From contig JAZTYA010000017.1 of the NCBI GenBank assembly GCA_045636705.1, forward strand, positions 1 to 47,190: DNA of 47,190 nt, given 5' to 3'. The notes under the pieces were generated by a model. That model worked only from the letters and a program-made list of their open reading frames with translations, searched no databases and was not told the origin of the DNA. The translations under genes were made by a program, and so were the position numbers. Below, piece after piece: positions 16,033 to 24,005 of this stretch. Source of the stretch: SFWF01 sp045636705. Its GTDB lineage: Bacteria > Bacillota > Clostridia > Oscillospirales > Acutalibacteraceae. Each line of letters begins with the position of its first letter. Position 1 is the first letter of the stretch.

Positions 16033-17406
16033 TTAGAATTCAAGTTTTGATGCGATGTAAGCCTTTAACTCATCAATTTTAACTCTGGTCTGCTCCATTG
16101 TATCACGGTCACGAACTGTTACGCAGCCGTCCTCTACTGAATCAAAGTCATAGGTAATGCAGAAAGGAGTTCCGATTTCGTCCTCTCTACGATAACGCTT
16201 ACCGATAGAACCTGCATCATCATAGTCAACCATAAAGTCTTTGGCTAACATATCGAATACCTCTCCTGCCTGCTCTGAAAGCTTCTTGGATAAAGGTAAT
16301 ACTGCGCACTTAAAGGGAGCAAGTGCCGGGTGTAAACGAAGAACTACTCTCTTCTCACCCTTTTCATCCTCTTCTTCATCATAAGCATCGCAAAGGAAGG
16401 CAAGTGCTACACGGTCTGCGCCCAAAGAAGGCTCAACAACGTAAGGAATGTAGTGCTCGTTTGTTTCCTGATCGAAATACTCAAGCGACTTACCGCTTGC
16501 TTCCTGATGACGACCGAGGTCATAGTTAGTTCTGTCAGCGATACCCCAAAGTTCACCCCAACCGAACGGGAATAAAAACTCGATATCGGTAGTAGCCTTT
16601 GAATAGAAGGAAAGTTCCTCTTTCTCGTGGTCGCGAAGGCGAAGGTTTTCTTCCTTGATGCCTAATGCTAATAACCAATTCTTGCAAAAATCCTTCCAAT
16701 AATAGAACCAGTCAAGGTCGGTATCGGGTTTGCAGAAGAATTCGCACTCCATCTGTTCAAACTCACGTGTACGGAAAATGAAGTTACCGGGAGTGATTTC
16801 GTTTCTAAAAGACTTACCTATCTGGCATACACCAAAGGGAAGCTTTTTACGGGTTGAACGCTGAATGTTTGCATAGTTAACAAAGATACCCTGTGCAGTT
16901 TCGGGACGAAGATAAACTTCGTTCTTAGCATCCTCTGTAACGCCGATAAAGGTTTTGAACATGAGGTTGAACTTACGGATATCTGTGAAATCCTTGCTGC
17001 CACACTCGGGGCATACGATATTGTTTTCTTTGATATATTCGCTCATCTGCTCAAAGGTCATACCCTCAGCGTGACCGCCAACATCCTCGATAAGCTTATC
17101 GGCGCGGTGTCTTGCGTGACAAGACTTGCAATCCATTAAAGGGTCTGAGAAGCCTCCAACGTGACCCGATGTTACCCAAGTTTCAGGGTTCATAATAATA
17201 GCAGAATCAAGACCTACGTTGTACTTGTTCTCCTGAACGAACTTTTTCCACCAAGCCTTTTTAACGTTGTTCTTAAACTCAACACCTAAGGGGCCGTAGT
17301 CCCAGCTGTTAGAAAGGCCGCCGTAAATTTCAGAACCTGAAAAAACGAATCCGCGAGCCTTTGCAAGAGCAACGACTGTATCCATACTCTTTTCACTGTT
17401 TAGCAT
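16033..17406 (-). CDS. glyS: Glycine--tRNA ligase, single-chain (alpha2) type
   Basis: 457 aa from the ATG at 17406, with AGGAGG 8 nt upstream. Upstream in-frame codons lack a ribosome site. This is the dimeric GlyRS of Gram-positives, archaea and eukaryotes, not the GlyQ/GlyS heterotetramer. Class II motifs are visible: GSEIYGGLSNSWDYGPLGVE near the N-terminus, FRNEITPGNFIFRTREFEQM (motif 2) and a GADRVALAFL motif 3. Cysteine pairs (CKSCHARH and CPECGSKD) suggest a zinc site in the insertion. The C-terminal anticodon-binding domain covers about residues 350-457 (APFKCAVLPLSKKL). It charges tRNA-Gly with glycine. The leader is too short for a T-box. Confidence 0.97.
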   Translation of the reverse strand: MLNSEKSMDTVVALAKARGFVFSGSEIYGGLSNSWDYGPLGVEFKNNVKKAWWKKFVQENKYNVGLDSAIIMNPETWVTSGHVGGFSDPLMDCKSCHARHRADKLIEDVGGHAEGMTFEQMSEYIKENNIVCPECGSKDFTDIRKFNLMFKTFIGVTEDAKNEVYLRPETAQGIFVNYANIQRSTRKKLPFGVCQIGKSFRNEITPGNFIFRTREFEQMECEFFCKPDTDLDWFYYWKDFCKNWLLALGIKEENLRLRDHEKEELSFYSKATTDIEFLFPFGWGELWGIADRTNYDLGRHQEASGKSLEYFDQETNEHYIPYVVEPSLGADRVALAFLCDAYDEEEDEKGEKRVVLRLHPALAPFKCAVLPLSKKLSEQAGEVFDMLAKDFMVDYDDAGSIGKRYRREDEIGTPFCITYDFDSVEDGCVTVRDRDTMEQTRVKIDELKAYIASKLEF

Positions 17407-17451
17407 AATTAAATTCCTCCTAGGAAAGATACTTATAAATATACAAATATA

Positions 17452-17480
17452 ATAGTACAAAAAAAACCATTTATTGTCAA
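17452..17480 (-). promoter_or_regulatory. glyS promoter
   Basis: On the minus strand TTGACA, 17 bp, TACTAT. It lies back to back with the promoter of the divergent small gene. Confidence 0.6.
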
Positions 17481-17488
17481 GGGTTTAC

Positions 17489-17517
17489 TTGACAGAGTAA
17501 GGCATTTATTATATAAT
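17489..17517 (+). promoter_or_regulatory. Promoter of the small hypothetical gene
   Basis: Full consensus TTGACA, 17 bp, TATAAT, which predicts strong constitutive transcription of the 91-aa gene. Confidence 0.75.
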
Positions 17518-17550
17518 CAATATATATTTTAATTTAAGGATGTGCTTTTT

Positions 17551-17826
17551 TTGAGCGATTTTTTAACTTTTAAGGAAAAACCACTTGTTCGTAAAGGTAA
17601 CACGGTTTTCTACGGAGATATGAGCGAAAAATTCGTTATTAAGTTTGACATACTTTCAAGTCACGACGAAAATGGTCTTGAGGTTGCAGATAACATTAAG
17701 GTCTCTCTCATAAAGAACGATTCCGAAAAGCTTGATAACGTTGTGAAATCTACCGAGAAAAATGGTTTTGCAGAGGCTATGCACTTTGCTTCTACCTGGC
17801 TCGAACGCGCCCTGGCAGGCAAATAA
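17551..17826 (+). CDS. Conserved-looking small hypothetical protein (91 aa)
   Basis: I do not recognise a characterised family. The start is taken as the TTG at 17551, 10 nt after AAGGA. The GTG at 17542 is only one base from that site. The product begins MSDFLTFKEKPLVRKGNTVF and is an acidic-basic soluble alpha/beta-looking protein with no signal peptide, membrane segment or cysteine pair. The C-terminal half is probably helical (FAEAMHFASTWLERALAGK). Similar short proteins seem common in Ruminococcaceae, but that is memory and not a search. The gene is monocistronic, has a perfect consensus promoter and a terminator, and lies between glyS and the Suf genes, so it is likely well expressed. 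Confidence 0.72.
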   Translation: MSDFLTFKEKPLVRKGNTVFYGDMSEKFVIKFDILSSHDENGLEVADNIKVSLIKNDSEKLDNVVKSTEKNGFAEAMHFASTWLERALAGK

Positions 17827-17842
17827 AACCCTATATAACGAT

Positions 17843-17877
17843 ATAAGACCCTTTCAGTCGAAAGGGTCTTATTTTTT
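17843..17877. terminator. Bidirectional terminator between the small gene and the Suf pair
   Basis: A 13-bp perfect stem ATAAGACCCTTTC / GAAAGGGTCTTAT with an AGTC loop, then a T-rich run. Confidence 0.82.
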
Positions 17878-18793
17878 ATTTTAAGAATCCGTTTATGATT
17901 TCTTCTTCGGCTTCCTTTTCGGTTAGTCCCAAGGTCATAAGTTTAGTAAGCTGCTCCCCTGCTATTTTACCGATAGCTGCCTCGTGAATAAGACGAGCGT
18001 CGGTATGGTTTGCCATAATTTCAGGGATAGCGATTACCTTTGCGGAGTCCATTATGATAGCATCACACTCGGTATGTCCGACGCATGCTGCATTACCGTT
18101 TACACGAGAGGTAAAGAGCTGTTTTGAATTATCCTTTGCTACTGCGTGGGATACCACCTTAACACCCGAATTTTCACCCTCCATATCAACCACAAATGAG
18201 GTTTCGGCATACTGGTCGCCGTGTGTCATCAATTTTTCTCCGACGATTAGGGTTGCGCCCTCAAAAAGCTTTGCCTCGGTTTTACGGACGGTATCGTCAA
18301 CGCCTTTGATTTGAGCCGTTTCCATTTCCATATAGGCGTTCTTTTTAAGCTCGATAACGGTGGTGGGGTTCATAACCCTTTTACCCTTGCCGTCTCCCGA
18401 GCCGTAATGCTTTTCGACGTATTTAAGTCTTGCATTCTCTTCAAGGTAAAAAGCGTGTATACCGCTATGCTCACTGTCCTCTGCGCCGCCATTGTGAATT
18501 CCGCATCCTGCGATTATTGTAACGTCACAGTCTTTTCCGATATGGAAGTCGTTATAAACGAGTTCCTTTATACCGGTTTGGCTTAATAAAACAGGTATGT
18601 GAACACTCTCGTTTTTGGTGCCTTCTTTGATATAAATATCAATGCCCGGCTTGTCCTCTTTTTTAACAATTTCTATGTTTTCTGAGGAGTTTTTGCCGTG
18701 GAGTTTGCCGTTTATTCTAAGCGAATATGCACCTTGAGGCACTTCGTGAAGGTCGGCTATCTGCTCTAGTAGGTTCTTTTGAATCTTATCCAT
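17876..18793 (-). CDS. SufB/SufD-family Fe-S scaffold, short form (SmsB-like)
   Basis: 305 aa from the ATG at 18793, with AAAGGAGG upstream. That ATG overlaps the TAA of sufC (TAATG), so translation is coupled. The protein consists almost only of the SufBD beta-helix core. Visible segments include IIAGCGIHNGGAEDSEHSGI, GHTECDAIIMDS, and the C-terminal NHTDARLIHEAAIGKI and LTEKEAEEEIINGFL, which correspond to the SufC-interacting end of SufB/D. Only one SufBD paralogue is present, and no SufS, SufU or SufA lies nearby. A SufC plus single SufB-like pair is the minimal SUF-like arrangement (SMS) described in anaerobes. The protein would assemble Fe-S clusters in the cytoplasm as a complex with SufC. 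Confidence 0.88.
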   Translation of the reverse strand: MDKIQKNLLEQIADLHEVPQGAYSLRINGKLHGKNSSENIEIVKKEDKPGIDIYIKEGTKNESVHIPVLLSQTGIKELVYNDFHIGKDCDVTIIAGCGIHNGGAEDSEHSGIHAFYLEENARLKYVEKHYGSGDGKGKRVMNPTTVIELKKNAYMEMETAQIKGVDDTVRKTEAKLFEGATLIVGEKLMTHGDQYAETSFVVDMEGENSGVKVVSHAVAKDNSKQLFTSRVNGNAACVGHTECDAIIMDSAKVIAIPEIMANHTDARLIHEAAIGKIAGEQLTKLMTLGLTEKEAEEEIINGFLK

Positions 18794-19506
18794 TAGTCTT
18801 CCTCCTTTACGTATCTGCATCCTGTTGATGCGGTGTGAAGAAGAGAAGGCATAATTTCATCCTTTGTACCTATCTTATCGATTTCTCCTGCCTTTAGAAG
18901 GATTATTCTATCGGCTATATCGAGAATTCTCTCCTGGTGTGAAATGATGATAATATTACCCTTGGTTCTTTCATACATACGCTCGAAAACCTTGATAAGA
19001 TTTTTAAAGCTCCAAAGGTCGATTCCTGCTTCAGGTTCATCAAAAACCGAAATCTCGGTGCCTCTTGCGTTTATCATTGCGATTTCTATTCTCTTAAGCT
19101 CGCCACCCGAAAGAGAAGCATCAACCTCGCGGTCGATATAGTCACGAGCGCAGAGTCCTACCTCTGCTAAATATTCACAAGCATCAGCAGTTGAAAGCTT
19201 TTTGCCTGAGGCTAAAGATATAAGTGTTTTAACCGTAAGTCCTTTAAAACGAACCGGTTGCTGAAAAGCAAAGCTTATGCCTTTCTTTGCTCTGTCGGTT
19301 ATTGAAAGGTCGGTTATATCTTCATCGTTTAGGTAAATTTTACCGCTAGTAGGAGTAATTATGCCCGCAATGATTTTAGCCAAGGTGGATTTTCCGCTAC
19401 CGTTTGGGCCTGTAATTGCAGTGAATCTCTCATCTATTTCAAGATTTATATTTTTAAGTATCTCGGTATCCCCTACCGAATAGGATATATTTTCTAGTTT
19501 TAACAT
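18793..19506 (-). CDS. sufC: SufC-type ABC ATPase for Fe-S cluster assembly
   Basis: 237 aa. The ABC ATPase motifs are intact: Walker A GPNGSGKST at about 34-42, Q-loop FAFQQPVRFKGL, signature SLSGGELKRIEIAMINA at about 130, and Walker B plus D-loop ISVFDEPEAGIDLWSF, a Suf-specific form. The switch His lies in IIIISHQERIL. SufC powers the SufB(D) scaffold and does not transport. The gene is first in a two-gene operon and shares a TAATG overlap with the SufB-like gene. A TATAAT-like -10 lies upstream on the minus strand without a good -35. Confidence 0.93.
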   Translation of the reverse strand: MLKLENISYSVGDTEILKNINLEIDERFTAITGPNGSGKSTLAKIIAGIITPTSGKIYLNDEDITDLSITDRAKKGISFAFQQPVRFKGLTVKTLISLASGKKLSTADACEYLAEVGLCARDYIDREVDASLSGGELKRIEIAMINARGTEISVFDEPEAGIDLWSFKNLIKVFERMYERTKGNIIIISHQERILDIADRIILLKAGEIDKIGTKDEIMPSLLHTASTGCRYVKEED

Positions 19507-19579
19507 ATTTCCCCCGAAAAAACTTTTATAAACATTATTATATGTATTTTTCTCTAATAATGTATTTTAACACAACGAA

Positions 19580-19600
19580 TAAAAAGTTTCAACCGAAACT
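19580..19600 (-). terminator. Short terminator of the ABC-F gene
   Basis: Stem AGTTTC-GGTT-GAAACT followed by UUUU on the minus strand, 15 nt after the stop codon. The stem is short. Confidence 0.42.
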
Positions 19601-19614
19601 ATCAAAATTCCGCT

Positions 19615-21504
19615 TTATTCTTCAAATTCTAAAAGCTGTTCTGATAAGGTTTCCCATTCATCCATTGCATTATTTAGTTGTTCTTTTATTTCATTGAGCA
19701 AAAGAGCAAGTCTTGTCGTTTCTTCATAGTTTGAAGCAATGCTAATATCCGACAAGGAATTTTCAATTTCTTTTTGCTCGTTTTCAAGTCTTTCTATTTC
19801 GCTTTCGCATTTTGAGTAGGCAGTTTTAAGCCTTCTAAGCCTTGCCTGTTCTTCCTTCTTCTGCTTATAGGAAAGGCCACCTGCGCCCATCTGTTTCTTT
19901 TCTTGGGTTTTAGTGTCTTGTGTGGCATTTTTAACCTCTAAATACTTTTCGTAATTGCCGTCAAGTCTTTTTAAATGGCCGTTATCAAAGTAGAGAATGG
20001 TATTTGCGATTCTGTTGATAAAATATCGGTCGTGGGAAACGGCAATAATCGTTCCCTCAAAGTCATCTAGGGCATCTTCCAATATTTCCCTTGATGCTAG
20101 GTCAAGGTGGTTTGTAGGCTCGTCTAATAAAAGGAGGTTGTCCCTCTCTAGCATAAGCTTGCAAAGGGCAACTCTCGCCTTTTCGCCGCCGCTAAAGGTG
20201 GAAATTTCTCTAAATACCTCGTCGCCCTTAAAAAGGAAGAGGGCTAAGGCTGCACGAATCTCGGTCTCGGTTTTTTGCGGAAACGTATCACGAAGATAAG
20301 AATAAGCCGTTTTGCTTTCATCGAGGTCTTCGGCATGCTGGTCAAAAAAGCCAAGACTTACCCTAGCGCCAAGTTGCGCATTTCCGTTCTTTAGACTTTT
20401 AAGAAGGGTGGTTTTTCCGCATCCGTTTTTGCCTAAAATAAAAATTCTTTCGCCTTTTTTTACATCAAGATTTACGTCACGATATAAAGTTTTATTATCA
20501 AAGGAAAGCGAAAGATTTTCTGCTTTTAAAACGTCGTTTCCCGTATCGTCTTTTGCCTTAAAGGAAAGGCTCATCGTTTCTAGTTCGCTTTCGGGAATCT
20601 GAAGGTCCGAAAGAAGCCTATTTATCTGTTTTTGCTTGCTCTCGGCCGTTTTTATATTCTTTTCCCTATTGAACTGTTTTTGTTGCTTTATGATTCCCTC
20701 AATACGCTCTACCTCGCGCATGGTGTTTTTATATTCTTTTAAAATACTTTCTTCGCGATGCTCACGCAAGGCTAAATATTTTGTATAGTTGCCGTTGTAG
20801 GTGTAAATTTTGCCGTGTTCTATGGATATAATCTTATTTACGACGCTATCTAGAAAATAGCGGTCGTGAGAAATGGTTATAACGGCGCTCTTAGAGGATT
20901 TTATAAATCCGTCGAGCCATTCTATAGCGTCGATATCAAGGTGGTTTGTAGGCTCGTCTAAAAGCATAATATCAGGAGATGATAAAAGGAGCTTGCAGAT
21001 TTCTATCTTGCTTCTTTGTCCACCTGAAAGGGATGTTACGGGCAGGTTTAGTTCTTCCTCTGTAAAGCCCAGCCCCAAAAGAGCAGAACGGGTACGTGCT
21101 TTATAGGTCAGTCCACCGTCCCTTTCAAACCTTTCTCGCAGAAAGGATACCTTTTCGATTAGTTCGGTTGAGTGGTCGAATTCGAGTTTCTTATTTAACT
21201 CTGCAAGTTCTGTTTCGGTTTTTAAAAGGCCCTCAAAAATGCTGAGCGCCTCGTTATAGCAGGTGTTTTGACTATCCTTACAGGCAAACTGACTTAGGGT
21301 TCCTATCTTTATTCCACCCTGCCTTATAATGCTTCCCGTATCGGTTAGTTCTTCTCCGCAGATAAGCTTGAAAATTGTGGTTTTGCCACAACCGTTTGCG
21401 CCTATAAGGCCTATTCGGTCGTTTGGGTATACTTCAAAATTGCCCTCTTTGAAAAGTTCCTTTTCGCCAAAGATTTTTGAAATATTGTTGGCAGATAATA
21501 GCAT
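19615..21504 (-). CDS. ABC-F family ATPase (Uup/YdiF type)
   Basis: 629 aa, soluble, with two ATPase domains and no membrane segments. Domain 1 has Walker A GANGCGKTT (about 36-44), signature LSGGQRSKIE and Walker B IMLLDEPTNHLD. Domain 2 has GKNGCGKTT (about 357-365), FSGGEKARVALC and LLLLDEPTNHLD. The linker between them is basic and helical (P-site tRNA interaction motif region, with QKQFNREKNIKTAESKQKQI). The last 90 residues form a charged coiled coil (ARLRRLKTAYSKCESEIERL), as in Uup and YdiF. ABC-F proteins bind the ribosomal E site and resolve stalled translation or antibiotic blocks. A specific resistance function cannot be inferred. Confidence 0.92.
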   Translation of the reverse strand: MLLSANNISKIFGEKELFKEGNFEVYPNDRIGLIGANGCGKTTIFKLICGEELTDTGSIIRQGGIKIGTLSQFACKDSQNTCYNEALSIFEGLLKTETELAELNKKLEFDHSTELIEKVSFLRERFERDGGLTYKARTRSALLGLGFTEEELNLPVTSLSGGQRSKIEICKLLLSSPDIMLLDEPTNHLDIDAIEWLDGFIKSSKSAVITISHDRYFLDSVVNKIISIEHGKIYTYNGNYTKYLALREHREESILKEYKNTMREVERIEGIIKQQKQFNREKNIKTAESKQKQINRLLSDLQIPESELETMSLSFKAKDDTGNDVLKAENLSLSFDNKTLYRDVNLDVKKGERIFILGKNGCGKTTLLKSLKNGNAQLGARVSLGFFDQHAEDLDESKTAYSYLRDTFPQKTETEIRAALALFLFKGDEVFREISTFSGGEKARVALCKLMLERDNLLLLDEPTNHLDLASREILEDALDDFEGTIIAVSHDRYFINRIANTILYFDNGHLKRLDGNYEKYLEVKNATQDTKTQEKKQMGAGGLSYKQKKEEQARLRRLKTAYSKCESEIERLENEQKEIENSLSDISIASNYEETTRLALLLNEIKEQLNNAMDEWETLSEQLLEFEE

Positions 21505-21532
21505 TCTTTCACCACCTTTTCCTTTTTAATCT

Positions 21533-21560
21533 ATTATACCATTTTATATAAAACTTTCAA
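21533..21560 (-). promoter_or_regulatory. Promoter of the ABC-F gene
   Basis: On the minus strand TTGAAA, 16 bp, TATAAT, just upstream of the ABC-F ribosome site. Confidence 0.55.
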
Positions 21561-21614
21561 CAAGTTACGGATATTATCTTTAATTTTTTCATATATTAAT
21601 TTCGAGGTGTTTGT

Positions 21615-22091
21615 ATGAAAAAAATAAATTGGCCCAAAATGCTTCTTTTGATAGGAATTTGTGAAGGTGTGGGATTTTTATCAGGTCTGCTTTCGGGGAA
21701 TATGAAAAGTTTTTATAATTCACTTATAAAACCCGTCCTTGCTCCTCCCGGGCTTCTCTTCCCTATTGCTTGGGGCATTCTTTACGCTCTTATGGGAATC
21801 GCTTTATATTTTGTTATTACTTCTAATCGAGGCAGTTATTCTGAGCAGAGGTCGGCAATAATTTATTTTGCCCTCCAGCTTGCCGTTAACTTTTCCTGGT
21901 CGATTGTCTTTTTTAGATTTCAGTCCTTAATTGGCGGGCTTATTGTAATTTTGCTTTTAGATTTGCTCGTGCTTATAACCATGGTGAAATTTAAAGCAAT
22001 AAACAAGCTTTCATTTTGGCTTTTAATACCCTATCTTGTCTGGATTCTTTTCGCAACCTATTTGAATATTGGTTTTGTTTTGTTGAACTAA
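21615..22091 (+). CDS. tspO: TspO/MBR family membrane protein
   Basis: 158 aa, five predicted membrane helices, the usual TspO fold and length. Recognisable family stretches are the helix 1 to 2 link (YNSLIKPVLAPPGLLFPIAW), which contains the conserved proline/aromatic cluster, LYALMGIALYFV, LQLAVNFSWSIVFFRFQ (helix 3) and LLIPYLVWILFATYLNIGFV (helix 5). TspO proteins bind porphyrins or cholesterol-like ligands and are linked to tetrapyrrole handling or stress. No haem or cobalamin genes lie nearby. The start ATG at 21615 follows GAGGTG. Convergent with DUF1846 across a strong terminator. Confidence 0.93.
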   Translation: MKKINWPKMLLLIGICEGVGFLSGLLSGNMKSFYNSLIKPVLAPPGLLFPIAWGILYALMGIALYFVITSNRGSYSEQRSAIIYFALQLAVNFSWSIVFFRFQSLIGGLIVILLLDLLVLITMVKFKAINKLSFWLLIPYLVWILFATYLNIGFVLLN

Positions 22092-22099
22092 CTAAAAGA

Positions 22100-22132
22100 A
22101 ACTCCCACAGAAGACTCTGTGGGAGTTGTTTT
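22100..22132. terminator. Bidirectional terminator between tspO and the DUF1846 gene
   Basis: A 12-bp perfect stem AACTCCCACAGA / TCTGTGGGAGTT with an AGAC loop and a T-rich tail. Confidence 0.83.
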
Positions 22133-23611
22133 TTAAATTTCCTTTGCCATTCTGAAGTTTGGTTCGCAGGTTAGGTTAACGCCTAAGCGCTTAAACACCT
22201 TTTCATCAATTTCAGAAAGCATTACGGTTGAATGAACCTCGCAGCCACGAAGCTTACCGAGTTGCTCCATAGCAAGTTCTGCCATTGGGTCGGTTGCCGC
22301 GCAAATTGAAAGAGCGATTAGCACCTCGTCGGTATGAAGTCTTGGATTTCTGTTGCCCAAGTGGTCAACCTTTAGATGCTGTATAGGTTCAATTGTTTCA
22401 GGAGAAATTAAATGAATGCTATCATCAATTCCTGCCAAGGTTTTTAGAGCATTTAATATTAATGCTGAAGAAGAACCAAGAAGTTCAGAGGTTTTTCCTG
22501 TAACAACCTTACCGTCAGGCAGTTCAATTGCTGCCGCAGGAAGTCCTGTTTCGCTGGCCACGTTTAATGCGCTTGCAGTAACCTTGCGGTCTCCTTGTGT
22601 AACCCCTGCCTTCTTCATAAGAAGTTCTAGCTTATAAACAGTTTCTTCCTCTGTTTTACCCTTACGATGGTCGCAAAGACCTGCATAATATCTTCTGATT
22701 ATTTCATCACAAGAAGCTTTTCTTGCCGCCGCATCATCGATTATGCAATTTCCCGCCATATTTACGCCCATATCTGTCGGGGATTTATATGGACACTCGC
22801 CGTAAATGGTTTCAAACATCGCCTTAACAACGGGGAAAATTTCAACGTCACGGTTATAGTTGACGGTGGTTTTACCGTAAGCTTCCAAATGGAAAGGGTC
22901 AATCATATTAACGTCGTTAAGGTCGGCAGTTGCTGCCTCATAAGCTAGGTTTACGGGATGATTTAAAGGCAGGTTCCAAATTGGGAAGGTTTCATACTTT
23001 GCATATCCCGATTCCAAACCTCTTTTATGCTCATGATAAAGCTGAGAAAGGCAGGTTGCCATTTTACCACTTCCGGGACCCGGAGCTGTTACTACTACAA
23101 GTTCTCTTGTGGTTTCAATATACTCGTTTCTGCCGTAACCCTCTTCGCTAACAATTTTAGCAATATTGGAAGGATAGCCTTCGATTACATAGTGTTTATA
23201 AACCTTAACACCCATACTTTCAAGACGGGTCTTAAAAGCTCTTGCTCTGGGTTGGCTCGAATATCTTGTCATTACTACGCTTCCGACATAAAAACCAAAG
23301 CTTCTGAATATATCGATTAATCGAATGGTATCAACGTCGTAGGTGATTCCAAGGTCACCACGAGTTTTATTCTTTTCGATATCGGCAGCATTAATTGCAA
23401 TAACAATTTCTACCTTATCCTTAAGTTGTAAAAGCATGCGAAGCTTACTGTCAGGTTTAAAGCCGGGCAACACTCTGGAAGCATGATAATCATCATAAAG
23501 CTTTCCACCAAACTCAAGATAAAGCTTTCCGCCGAACTTAGAAATTCTCTCTTTAATATGCTCCGACTGAAGCTTTAAATATTTATCATTATCAAAGCCG
23601 ACTGTTTTCAT
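22133..23611 (-). CDS. DUF1846 (UPF0371) domain protein
   Basis: 492 aa from the ATG at 23611, after AGGGGGC. A GTG two codons earlier is the only close alternative, and the longer open frame upstream crosses the promoter. The sequence matches the UPF0371 family over full length, with MKTVGFDNDKYLKLQSEHI at the N-terminus, EFGGKLYDDYHASRVLPGF, VVTAPGPGSGKMATCLSQLY in the middle (a P-loop-like glycine-rich turn) and GNRNPRLHTDEVLIALSICA near the end. Family length is about 490-500. A structure is known for the family, but the biochemical role is not settled, and purine-nucleotide or nucleotide-sugar chemistry has been suggested. The gene stands alone with its own promoter, which belongs to a duplicated segment shared with the neighbouring small ORF. 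Confidence 0.9.
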   Translation of the reverse strand: MKTVGFDNDKYLKLQSEHIKERISKFGGKLYLEFGGKLYDDYHASRVLPGFKPDSKLRMLLQLKDKVEIVIAINAADIEKNKTRGDLGITYDVDTIRLIDIFRSFGFYVGSVVMTRYSSQPRARAFKTRLESMGVKVYKHYVIEGYPSNIAKIVSEEGYGRNEYIETTRELVVVTAPGPGSGKMATCLSQLYHEHKRGLESGYAKYETFPIWNLPLNHPVNLAYEAATADLNDVNMIDPFHLEAYGKTTVNYNRDVEIFPVVKAMFETIYGECPYKSPTDMGVNMAGNCIIDDAAARKASCDEIIRRYYAGLCDHRKGKTEEETVYKLELLMKKAGVTQGDRKVTASALNVASETGLPAAAIELPDGKVVTGKTSELLGSSSALILNALKTLAGIDDSIHLISPETIEPIQHLKVDHLGNRNPRLHTDEVLIALSICAATDPMAELAMEQLGKLRGCEVHSTVMLSEIDEKVFKRLGVNLTCEPNFRMAKEI

Positions 23612-23648
23612 TTTCACGCCCCCTAACGTTAATTTTAACAACGCATTT

Positions 23649-23677
23649 ATTATACAACAATTAATATATATTTTCAA
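23649..23677 (-). promoter_or_regulatory. Promoter of the DUF1846 gene
   Basis: On the minus strand TTGAAA, 17 bp, TATAAT. The same promoter layout recurs 274 bp away in front of the 44-aa ORF. Confidence 0.65.
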
Positions 23678-23691
23678 CCAAAAAAACAAGT

Positions 23692-23718
23692 AAAGAGCCT
23701 TCAAAATGAAAGCTCTTT
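23692..23718 (-). terminator. Terminator of the 44-aa ORF
   Basis: On the minus strand stem AAAGAGCTTTCA / TGAAGGCTCTTT (one G-U pair) with a 3-nt loop, followed by a U-rich run. Confidence 0.65.
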
Positions 23719-23756
23719 AAGAAATTAAATAAAAAGCAAGAAATTGATTTTAAGTT

Positions 23757-23891
23757 TTACCAAATACCAGGGAACCAGACATCATCGTCATCATCAATGT
23801 CGGGTAATCCGTCAGAATCTTCTAACAATAGGGCTTCTGCTGCGGTAAGAAGTTTAATATCTATCTCTGCATCAACATATAGTTTTTTCAA
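23757..23891 (-). CDS. 44-aa acidic peptide, hybrid paralogue of its two neighbours
   Basis: A short gene with a TTG start placed 8 nt after GGAGG and its own TTGAAA-N17-TATAAT promoter and terminator. No known family or function is recognised. The first 24 residues (MKKLYVDAEIDIKLLTAAEA, then LLLE) closely match the 40-aa peptide at 24686-24808 (MKKFIEAQIDVKLLTAEEAL). The last six (WFPGIW) match the C-terminus of the Ser/Thr-rich protein at 24006-24686 (WFPGNW). Between them lies an Asp run. This suggests it arose when a copy of the peptide plus Ser/Thr-rich gene pair lost its middle. It has no signal peptide or cysteine. Confidence 0.68.
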   Translation of the reverse strand: MKKLYVDAEIDIKLLTAAEALLLEDSDGLPDIDDDDDVWFPGIW

Positions 23892-23922
23892 GCCGTTTCC
23901 CTCCAATTTCTTTATTAAATTA

Positions 23923-23951
23923 ATTATACCCTAAGAAAATAAATTTTTCAA
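23923..23951 (-). promoter_or_regulatory. Promoter of the 44-aa ORF
   Basis: On the minus strand TTGAAA, 17 bp, TATAAT, immediately after the terminator of the preceding operon. Confidence 0.6.
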
Positions 23952-23963
23952 CTAAAAAATAAA

Positions 23964-23989
23964 AAAGAGCTTTCAGAAGAAAGCTCTTT
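23964..23989 (-). terminator. Terminator of the cohesin-like/peptide/Ser-Thr-rich operon
   Basis: An 11-bp perfect stem AAAGAGCTTTC / GAAAGCTCTTT with a 4-nt loop and a U-rich tail on the minus strand. The tail overlaps the -35 of the next promoter. Confidence 0.68.
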
Positions 23990-24005
23990 AATTTAAATTT
24001 TAAGT

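Larger units (their letters stand above)
23649..23790 (-). repeat. Diverged duplicate, copy A: end of 44-aa ORF, terminator, promoter
   Basis: This segment and 23923-24036 share the same order: codons for WFPG-x-W and a stop, a TTTTAAGTTT-like spacer, a GAGC(T/C)TTC terminator hairpin, then TTGAAA-N17-TATAAT. Sequence identity is patchy but colinear (for example CCAGGGAACCA in both). It looks like an old tandem duplication. Confidence 0.55.

Noticed and set aside
17407..17451. T-box leader for glyS
   Set aside because: Only about 40 nt lie between the promoter and the start codon.
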